A DNA stretch of 7,017 nucleotides, taken from an uncultured Eubacterium sp. Lineage in GTDB: Bacteria > Bacillota > Clostridia > Lachnospirales > Lachnospiraceae. The stretch is from assembly GCA_905236735.1 (NCBI GenBank), contig CAJOOU010000038.1, positions 1 to 7,017 on the forward strand, in the 5' to 3' direction. How positions within the stretch are numbered: the first letter of the stretch is position 1; each line of letters opens with the position of its first letter. Below, in pieces: positions 1 to 4,796 of the stretch. The notes under the pieces were generated by a model. That model saw only the letters and a program-made list of their open reading frames with translations. It ran no database searches and was not told the DNA's origin. A program made the position numbers and the translations under genes.

Positions 1-183
1 AGGAAAAAGTTTTTTCCTGCATTTACATTGTTAACACTTGGAGTGATACTGATTATCCCTGCTTTTTTACTTGCGAGGACATCAATGTGGAGAACATTTG
101 CACTTGGCTTTACGATATCCGGGGTTTTGGCTTTTTGTTCCGGAATTTATTGCTATATAAAAAAAAGAGGTCATCATTTATAG
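1..183 (+). CDS. C-terminal end of an unidentified small membrane protein (5' truncated by the window)
   Basis: Frame 1 is open from the first base to a TAG stop at 181-183, giving 60 residues. The fragment starts RKKFFPAF and ends IKKRGHHL. It contains two hydrophobic stretches, about residues 6-24 and 32-53 of the fragment, separated by a short polar turn (ARTSMWR), and finishes with a basic tail, so it looks like a helical hairpin in the membrane with a cytoplasmic basic C-terminus. I do not recognise the family and the N-terminus lies outside the window. The VanZ-family gene follows in the same direction after 65 bases without an obvious terminator, so the two could share a transcript. 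The reading frame is credible but the function is unknown. Confidence 0.6.
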   Translation, partial: RKKFFPAFTLLTLGVILIIPAFLLARTSMWRTFALGFTISGVLAFCSGIYCYIKKRGHHL

Positions 184-248
184 TAATTCAGATGGAACGC
201 AATTAAGTGGAAGCGGTTTTTGAAAAATAAATAATTGAGGTAGGGGAT

Positions 249-845
249 ATGGTCATATTATTTGATTGTAAGGTTATAGCTATTTGTATTATTTTGTATT
301 TAATAATGGCGTTTTGCTTAAGAAAGAAGGGGCTAATTTTTTTAGGAGTGTACACGCTTTTCTATATCTATATGGTGCAGGTAATAAGAATAACGCAGTT
401 CCCGATTTATAATACAGAGTTTGAAAGGGAACTGATTGGACAAGTAGCAATAGGGAACGGGATAAATCTTATTCCCTTTGCTAATACATTGGATATAACA
501 AGTGTACTTAATGTGATTATGTTTATTCCGTTTGGGACTTTGGTTCCTTTATTATGCAGAAGAAGGTGGCCTGTATATATATTTTTAGGAATGTTTTTCA
601 GTGTTCTGTTAGAAGGGCTACAGTTAATAGTAGCCCTTCTGGTGGGATATACCTTCAGGGTAGTGGATGTAAACGACATTATATTTAATACTTTAGGTGT
701 AGTTATTGGATACATAATTTTTTCAATAATGATAAGGATAATAAAAAAGATTTGTAAAGATCCGGAAAGTCTAGGTTGTGACCGGAAAGAGGGGGTAATA
801 ATACAGATATTTGTTTGTGTAGCATTTCACTTGACTGGGATGTAA
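249..845 (+). CDS. VanZ-family integral membrane protein
   Basis: This 198-residue protein carries the conserved VanZ-like pattern: N73-x-IPF, then N88 with PFG at 94-96, E122-x-x-Q125, R137-x-x-D140-x-x-D143, and N147-x-x-G150. Hydrophobic segments lie at about 6-24, 28-46, 86-103, 108-132 and 142-166. VanZ from the vancomycin cluster gives low-level teicoplanin resistance, but most family members are uncharacterised membrane proteins, so no resistance role should be assumed here. The ATG at 249 is preceded by GAGG at 237-240, eight bases upstream. After the last clear helix there is an extra tail of about 30 residues (from DPESLG) with another hydrophobic patch, longer than I would expect for the family. 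The final codons overlap the probable metK promoter. No other antibiotic-resistance gene is visible nearby. Confidence 0.88.
   Translation: MVILFDCKVIAICIILYLIMAFCLRKKGLIFLGVYTLFYIYMVQVIRITQFPIYNTEFERELIGQVAIGNGINLIPFANTLDITSVLNVIMFIPFGTLVPLLCRRRWPVYIFLGMFFSVLLEGLQLIVALLVGYTFRVVDVNDIIFNTLGVVIGYIIFSIMIRIIKKICKDPESLGCDRKEGVIIQIFVCVAFHLTGM
611..640 (+). repeat. Perfect 11-bp inverted repeat inside the VanZ-family gene
   Basis: AGAAGGGCTAC at 611-621 is the exact reverse complement of GTAGCCCTTCT at 630-640, with an 8-base loop (622-629). In RNA it would form a strong hairpin over the codons for the conserved E-x-x-Q segment. No T-run follows on either strand, so it is not an intrinsic terminator. 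It may be a chance product of the coding sequence or an RNA element; its role is unknown. Confidence 0.7.
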
Positions 846-859
846 TATCGTAGTATTCT
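831..859 (+). promoter_or_regulatory. Probable sigma-A promoter for the SAM riboswitch-metK transcript
   Basis: TTGACT at 831-836 (five of six consensus bases) is followed after exactly 17 bp by TATTCT at 854-859 (four of six). This predicts a start near 866, about 20 bases before the riboswitch P1 helix. The -35 sits inside the last codons of the VanZ-family gene. The -10 is only a moderate match. The better-looking TACAAT at 877-882 would start transcription inside P1 and has no good -35. Confidence 0.4.
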
Positions 860-884
860 AAACGCAGTTACATATTTACAATGA

Positions 885-984
885 CTCTTATTCAGAGTGA
901 CGGAGATACAAAGGATCAGTGAAGTCACGGCAACCCCTTTTAGGAAGGTGCCAACCTGAGCGAGATATTATCGAACAATGAGAG
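885..984 (+). promoter_or_regulatory. SAM-I (S-box) riboswitch aptamer upstream of metK
   Basis: The S-box hallmarks appear in order: CTTATTCAGAG, GGAG, GTGAAG, CGGCAACC, AAGGTGCCAA and AATGAGAGG. P1 is an 8-pair helix (one G-U) between CTCTTATT at 885-892 and AATGAGAG at 977-984. P2 pairs GTGAC with GTCAC and contains the GGAG...TGAA elements of the kink-turn. P3 pairs ACC with GGT and CCT with AGG. The P2 loop holds a GG that can pair with the CC of GTGCCAA as the pseudoknot. P4 is short (CGA/TCG). S-box RNAs bind S-adenosylmethionine and terminate transcription of methionine and SAM genes when SAM is plentiful, which fits metK as the next gene. Confidence 0.95.
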
Positions 985-1004
985 GATTTGGAAAAGATTT
1001 CTCA

Positions 1005-1035
1005 AGTCCGATTATATAATCGGACTACTTTTTTT
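1005..1035 (+). terminator. Riboswitch-controlled intrinsic terminator before metK
   Basis: AGTCCGATTAT at 1005-1015 is perfectly complementary to ATAATCGGACT at 1016-1026 and is followed by seven T at 1029-1035. In practice the hairpin needs a small loop, so about nine pairs would form. It is the expression platform of the S-box aptamer: SAM stabilises P1 and leaves this hairpin free to form. The metK ribosome binding site (AAAGGAGG, 1038-1045) lies just past the T-run, so control is at transcription termination. Confidence 0.93.
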
Positions 1036-1049
1036 ATAAAGGAGGCAAT

Positions 1050-2231
1050 ATGGAGAAGAGATTATTTACATCTGAGTCAGTTACAGAGGGACATCCGGAC
1101 AAGGTTTGCGATGCCATTTCAGACGCTATACTTGATGCGTGCATGGAAGCTGACCCGATGAGCCGTGTGGCGTGTGAGACTGCAAGTTGTACGGGATTTG
1201 TGCTTGTTACGGGAGAAATTACTACAAAGGCCAAACTTGATGTTCCTGCAATAGTAAGAAAGACAGTACTTGATATAGGATATGATGACGGGGCAAAGGG
1301 ACTTGACGGAAACTCATGCGCAGTAATGGTGGCCCTGGATCAGCAGTCAGCAGACATAGCAATGGGAGTTGACAAAGCTCTTGAGGCAAAGGAAGGCTCT
1401 CTTACTGATGACCTTGATACCGGAGCAGGAGATCAGGGTATGATGTTTGGCTATGCGACAAATGAGACGGAGGAGCTTATGCCTTATCCTATAGCCCTTG
1501 CCCACAAGCTTTCATACAGACTTACACAGGTGAGAAAGGATGGCACGCTTCCATATCTCAGACCGGACGGAAAAACCCAGGTGTCTGTAGAGTATGATGA
1601 AAACGGTAAGCCATCAAGACTTGAAGCTGTGGTGCTTTCCACACAGCATGATGAAGGTGTTTCGCAGGAGCAGATTCACGAAGATATTAAAAAGTATGTC
1701 TTTGATGCTGAGCTTCCTAAGGAAATGGTTGATGAAAATACCAAAATATTTATAAATCCAACCGGCCGTTTTGTTATAGGAGGACCGCACGGAGATGCAG
1801 GTCTTACAGGAAGAAAGATTATTGTAGATACTTACGGCGGATATGCCCGTCACGGCGGTGGAGCATTTTCGGGAAAAGACTGCACCAAGGTGGACCGTTC
1901 AGCTGCTTATGCGGCAAGATATGTGGCAAAGAATATTGTTGCAGCAGGTCTCGCAGACAAATGTGAGATTCAGCTTTCTTATGCTATAGGTGTGGCACAG
2001 CCGACATCCGTAATGGTAGATACCTTTGGCACGGGCAGACTTTCGGATGAAAAGATTACAGAGATTGTCAGAGAAAACTTTGACCTGCGCCCGGCCGGTA
2101 TAATAAAGATGCTGGACCTTCGCAGACCTATTTATTCAAAGACGGCAGCATACGGACATTTCGGCAGAACAGATATTGATCTTCCATGGGAAAAGACTGA
2201 CAAGGCAGAAGTCTTAAAGAAGTATTTATAA
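1050..2231 (+). CDS. metK: S-adenosylmethionine synthetase (methionine adenosyltransferase)
   Basis: MetK makes S-adenosylmethionine from methionine and ATP in the cytosol, releasing phosphate and pyrophosphate, and works as a tetramer needing Mg and K ions. At 393 residues it is full length for the family. The N-terminus has SESVTEGHPDK, with H15 and D17 matching the ATP/metal-binding residues. E43 in CETASC matches the potassium-site glutamate. Signature 1, GAGDQGMMFGYA, is at 125-136; INPTGRFVIGGPHGDAGLTG is near 235-254; signature 2, GGGAFSGKD, is at 269-277 and is followed by TKVDRSAAYAARYVAKN. No catalytic motif is missing. The ATG follows GGAGG (1041-1045) at four bases. It is preceded by a SAM-I riboswitch, so expression should fall as SAM rises, and it ends in its own terminator, making it a single-gene unit. 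Confidence 0.98.
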   Translation: MEKRLFTSESVTEGHPDKVCDAISDAILDACMEADPMSRVACETASCTGFVLVTGEITTKAKLDVPAIVRKTVLDIGYDDGAKGLDGNSCAVMVALDQQSADIAMGVDKALEAKEGSLTDDLDTGAGDQGMMFGYATNETEELMPYPIALAHKLSYRLTQVRKDGTLPYLRPDGKTQVSVEYDENGKPSRLEAVVLSTQHDEGVSQEQIHEDIKKYVFDAELPKEMVDENTKIFINPTGRFVIGGPHGDAGLTGRKIIVDTYGGYARHGGGAFSGKDCTKVDRSAAYAARYVAKNIVAAGLADKCEIQLSYAIGVAQPTSVMVDTFGTGRLSDEKITEIVRENFDLRPAGIIKMLDLRRPIYSKTAAYGHFGRTDIDLPWEKTDKAEVLKKYL

Positions 2232-2248
2232 AATTTTGATAAAGAAAG

Positions 2249-2279
2249 GACGGCTTTATTAACATAAGCCGTCTTTTTT
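2249..2279 (+). terminator. Intrinsic terminator of metK
   Basis: GACGGCTT at 2249-2256 pairs with AAGCCGTC at 2266-2273 around a 9-base loop, followed by six T at 2274-2279. It begins 17 bases after the metK stop codon. The loop contains TTAACA, which also serves as the proposed -35 of the next gene's promoter. Confidence 0.92.
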
Positions 2280-2287
2280 GGTAAAAT
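2259..2287 (+). promoter_or_regulatory. Predicted sigma-A promoter for the kinase-regulator pair, with start point at the kinase ATG
   Basis: TTAACA at 2259-2264 (five of six) and TAAAAT at 2282-2287 (five of six) are separated by exactly 17 bp. With the last -10 base at -7, the start point falls on A2294, the first base of the kinase ATG. The -35 occupies the loop of the metK terminator and the terminator T-run lies in the spacer. The sequence match is strong, but promoter use is inferred. Confidence 0.6.
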
Positions 2288-2293
2288 AAGACT

Positions 2294-3475
2294 ATGAAAT
2301 TAAAAAACAGACTGATAATATCTTTTTTAATAATGATTTTTGTGCCGCTTATTTTAACTGTTACCATGTTTACGGCGGTAAATACCTATGTTATTGCCTC
2401 ACTGCAGGAGAGTTATGGCGTGGAGTATGATTCGGCAAAGGACTTTGTACAAAGCTCGCTTTCAGATATCAGTGAATCGGAGGAGGGAATATCCGAGCAG
2501 ATGTACAGGGAATACCTGGTCGATATGATTATCTGTGTTCTGGTTATTCTCCTCTTTACGGCTCTTATGCTGACTTTTTGGACTTATACAGGTATTGTTA
2601 CTCCCATAAGGAGGCTTCAGCTGGCGACAAACAATATAAAAGAGGGAAGGCTTAATTTCTCGATAGGACAGGAAGGCGGCAATGATGAAATAGGACTTTT
2701 GTGCCAGGATTTTGAAGCCATGAGGGAGCGCCTTAAGGCAAATGCCGATGATAAACTCAGGCAGGATAAGGCAAACAGGGAGCTTATAAGGAATATTTCC
2801 CATGATTTAAAGACGCCCATTACTTCCATAAAAGGATATGTGGAAGGGATAATGGATGGAGTGGCCGATACTCCCGAAAAACAGGAAAAGTATCTTAGGA
2901 TAATATATAATAAGGCAAATGAAATGGATTCGCTTATAAACGAGCTTACTGTTTATTCGCAGCTCGATACAAATGAGATACCATATAATTGTCAGGTATT
3001 AAATGTAAGAGACTGTTTTGACGATTGCGCGGAAGAGATAAGCATGGATTTGTCGGAGAAAAACATTTCATTTGTATATGAGAATTTCTGTGATAAAGAT
3101 GACAGGATAAAAGCAGACTCGGAGCAGCTGATGAGGGTGATAGAAAACATTGTCTCAAACAGCGTAAAATATATGGGGAAAGATACCGGAGGAAGTATCC
3201 GCCTTACCTTAAAGGATGTGGATAATTATATTCAGATTGAGATAGAAGATAACGGAGCAGGTATAGCAAAGGAGGATATCCCTTATATATTCGACAGATT
3301 CTTCAGGACAGACTCGTCGAGAGGCACAAGGGCAGGAGGCAGTGGAATAGGACTGTCCATCGTTAAAAAGGTTGTGGAAGACCATGGCGGAAAAGTGTGG
3401 GCGACCAGCGAAATCGGTATAGGAACCTGTATGTTTATTATCCTTAAGAAATATGAGGAGGGAGAAGATGAGTAA
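2294..3475 (+). CDS. Membrane-bound sensor histidine kinase
   Basis: This 393-residue kinase has a first membrane helix at about 7-30, a short external region (about 31-75, rich in acidic residues and serine), a second helix at about 77-98, a HAMP-like linker at about 99-150, and a HisKA domain with the phosphoacceptor H170 in NISHDLKTPITSIKGY. The ATP-binding domain follows: N-box RVIENIVSNSVKY (N285, N289), G1 box EDNGAGI (D319-G323), F-box IFDRFFR, and G2 box GGSGIGLSIVKK (348-358). All catalytic motifs are intact. It should autophosphorylate and pass phosphate to the response regulator whose gene overlaps its 3' end; the signal is unknown. The ATG at 2294 is the first possible start, because an in-frame TAA stands at 2282-2284. 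No Shine-Dalgarno sequence precedes it, which together with the promoter position suggests a leaderless message. The kinase gene comes before the regulator gene, the reverse of the commoner order. Confidence 0.95.
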   Translation: MKLKNRLIISFLIMIFVPLILTVTMFTAVNTYVIASLQESYGVEYDSAKDFVQSSLSDISESEEGISEQMYREYLVDMIICVLVILLFTALMLTFWTYTGIVTPIRRLQLATNNIKEGRLNFSIGQEGGNDEIGLLCQDFEAMRERLKANADDKLRQDKANRELIRNISHDLKTPITSIKGYVEGIMDGVADTPEKQEKYLRIIYNKANEMDSLINELTVYSQLDTNEIPYNCQVLNVRDCFDDCAEEISMDLSEKNISFVYENFCDKDDRIKADSEQLMRVIENIVSNSVKYMGKDTGGSIRLTLKDVDNYIQIEIEDNGAGIAKEDIPYIFDRFFRTDSSRGTRAGGSGIGLSIVKKVVEDHGGKVWATSEIGIGTCMFIILKKYEEGEDE

Positions 3476-4154
3476 GATTCTTATTGTCGAAGATGAGGCA
3501 GAAATTGCTGAGCTTGAAAAGGATTATCTCGAACTTTCCGGGTTTGAGGTGGAGATAGAAAATGACGGAGAAAAGGGGCTTGAGAGGGCTCTTTCGGAGG
3601 ACTATGATTTGTATATCCTCGACCTTATGCTTCCGGGTGCAGACGGATTTGAAATATGCACCAAGGTAAGGGAGAAAAAAGATGTACCTATTTTAATGGT
3701 ATCGGCCAAAAAGGACGATATTGACAAGATAAGGGGCCTGGGGCTTGGCGCAGATGATTATATTACCAAGCCGTTTTCTCCGAGTGAACTTGTCGCAAGG
3801 GTAAAAGCTCATTTGTCAAGATACGAGAGGATATCCGGAAGGGAAGAGAAAAATGACATCATAGATATACACGGGCTCAGGATAGACAAGACGGCCAGAA
3901 GAGTGTGGGTAAATGATGATGAAAAGATGCTTACTACAAAGGAATTTGATTTGCTTACTTTTTTGGCAGAGCATCCTAACAGGGTGTTTACCAAAGAAGA
4001 ACTTTTCAGCCGTATATGGGAGATGGAACTTGTGGGAGATATTGCCACGGTTACCGTCCATATCAAAAAGATAAGGGAAAAAATTGAACCCAATAAGTCA
4101 AAGCCTCAGTACATAGAAACCATATGGGGCGTGGGCTACCGTTTTAAGGTATAA
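3468..4154 (+). CDS. OmpR/PhoB-family response regulator
   Basis: The 228-residue protein has an N-terminal receiver domain (about 1-120) with acidic pocket E8/D9 in LIVEDE, phosphoacceptor D52 in YILDLMLPG, switch residue S79 in MVSA, and K101 in TKPF. A linker leads to a C-terminal winged helix (about 130-226) with TTKEFDLL, the recognition-helix region VTVHIKKIREKI, and the closing IETIWGVGYRF. It should bind DNA as a dimer once phosphorylated by the kinase encoded just upstream. I chose the ATG at 3468 rather than 3453: it has a strong site, GGAGG at 3457-3461, with a 6-base gap and gives the typical MSKILIVEDE start. This start overlaps the kinase stop by 8 bases, so the pair is probably translationally coupled. 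Its target genes cannot be read from the window; the convergent ABC operon is a candidate. Confidence 0.96.
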   Translation: MSKILIVEDEAEIAELEKDYLELSGFEVEIENDGEKGLERALSEDYDLYILDLMLPGADGFEICTKVREKKDVPILMVSAKKDDIDKIRGLGLGADDYITKPFSPSELVARVKAHLSRYERISGREEKNDIIDIHGLRIDKTARRVWVNDDEKMLTTKEFDLLTFLAEHPNRVFTKEELFSRIWEMELVGDIATVTVHIKKIREKIEPNKSKPQYIETIWGVGYRFKV

Positions 4155-4171
4155 ATCAGATGAAAAGTACA

Positions 4172-4200
4172 GGGGCGGCTATATGCCGTCCCTTATTTCT
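4172..4200 (+). terminator. Terminator between the convergent regulator and ABC operons
   Basis: GGGGCGGC at 4172-4179 pairs with GCCGTCCC at 4185-4192 (eight pairs, one G-U) around a 5-base loop, followed by the T-rich TTATTTCT (4193-4200). On the minus strand the same hairpin has one A-C mismatch and is followed, after a few bases, by TTTT, so weaker two-way termination is possible. It includes the last codons and stop of the ABC ATPase gene. The T-tract is interrupted, hence moderate confidence. Confidence 0.55.
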
Positions 4201-4796
4201 ACAATAACATCGGCACCCTTAAAAAGCGAGGCGTCGTGAGTTACCATTATTATGGTTTTCCCCTCTTTGTTGAGTTTGTGGAGAATCTGCATAACCATTT
4301 TTGCATTTTCGCTGTCGAGTGAGCCGGTGGGTTCATCTGCAAGTATAACAGAGTTTTTCTTGACAAGGAGTCTGGCGAGGGCTACTCTCTGCTGCTCGCC
4401 GCCGGATAGTTTATAGACTTTGGTGTTTAGCTTGTCTGAAAGACCTACGGTCTTAAGAGCCTCTTCGATAGAGGTCTCGCTCCTGCCGCTTTTTTGTATC
4501 ATAGAGAGGTTTTCTTTTACGGTCTTATTTTCCACAAGGGCAAAATTCTGAAACAAAAACCCAACAGTATCCCTGTAAAACAGCCTTTTGGAAGTTTTGT
4601 TTATATCGGTATCACCGTATAATATTTCTCCTTTATCAGGTTTTTCTATTCCTCCGAGCATATATAAAAGCGTGGTTTTGCCGCAACCGCTTGGGCCGCT
4701 TATTATGGTAAATGTACCTTCTTCTATACCGAGGTAATAATCATCAAAAACCGTTTTGTCGTCAAATTTTTTGGATACATTGTTAATTAATATCAT
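4179..4796 (-). CDS. ABC transporter ATP-binding protein, bacteriocin-export (lactococcin 972 group)-like
   Basis: From the start chosen here the protein has 205 residues and is a single nucleotide-binding domain: Walker A GPSGCGKT at 34-41, Q-loop Q83, signature LSGGEQQRVALAR at 130-142, Walker B VILADEP at 150-156, D-loop SLD at 159-161, and H-loop H187. All ATPase residues are present. It powers the permease encoded immediately upstream. The short length, MacB/LolD-like signature and large partner permease fit the family annotated as putative bacteriocin export ATPases of the lactococcin 972 group; this assignment is by recognition, not a search. An upstream ATG (4800-4802) would add two residues but abuts the GGCGG site, leaving no spacing. 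The ATG at 4794-4796 has a 6-base gap and overlaps the permease stop as ATGA, the usual coupled arrangement. Confidence 0.93.
   Translation of the reverse strand: MILINNVSKKFDDKTVFDDYYLGIEEGTFTIISGPSGCGKTTLLYMLGGIEKPDKGEILYGDTDINKTSKRLFYRDTVGFLFQNFALVENKTVKENLSMIQKSGRSETSIEEALKTVGLSDKLNTKVYKLSGGEQQRVALARLLVKKNSVILADEPTGSLDSENAKMVMQILHKLNKEGKTIIMVTHDASLFKGADVIVEIRDGI

Noticed and set aside
611..640. Intragenic hairpin as an intrinsic terminator
   Set aside because: No T-run follows on either strand and the gene continues with intact conserved VanZ motifs.
407..715. 102-codon open frame on the minus strand within the VanZ-family gene
   Set aside because: It lies fully inside a well-supported gene on the other strand, has no ribosome binding site I can see, and its product has no recognisable motif.
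249..845. VanZ-family gene as evidence of a glycopeptide-resistance cluster
   Set aside because: No vanH/A/X or related ligase genes are in the window, and VanZ-like proteins are widespread in clostridia without resistance roles. The two-component pair is separated from it by metK and its own terminator.
877..882. TACAAT as the -10 of the metK promoter
   Set aside because: It would start transcription at about 889, inside the 5' strand of riboswitch P1, and no good -35 lies 16-18 bp upstream. The TTGACT/TATTCT pair at 831-859 fits a complete aptamer.
3453..3467. Start of the response regulator at the ATG at 3453
   Set aside because: It has no good ribosome binding site and adds MRREK before the standard MSKILIVEDE start. 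The ATG at 3468 has GGAGG at ideal spacing.
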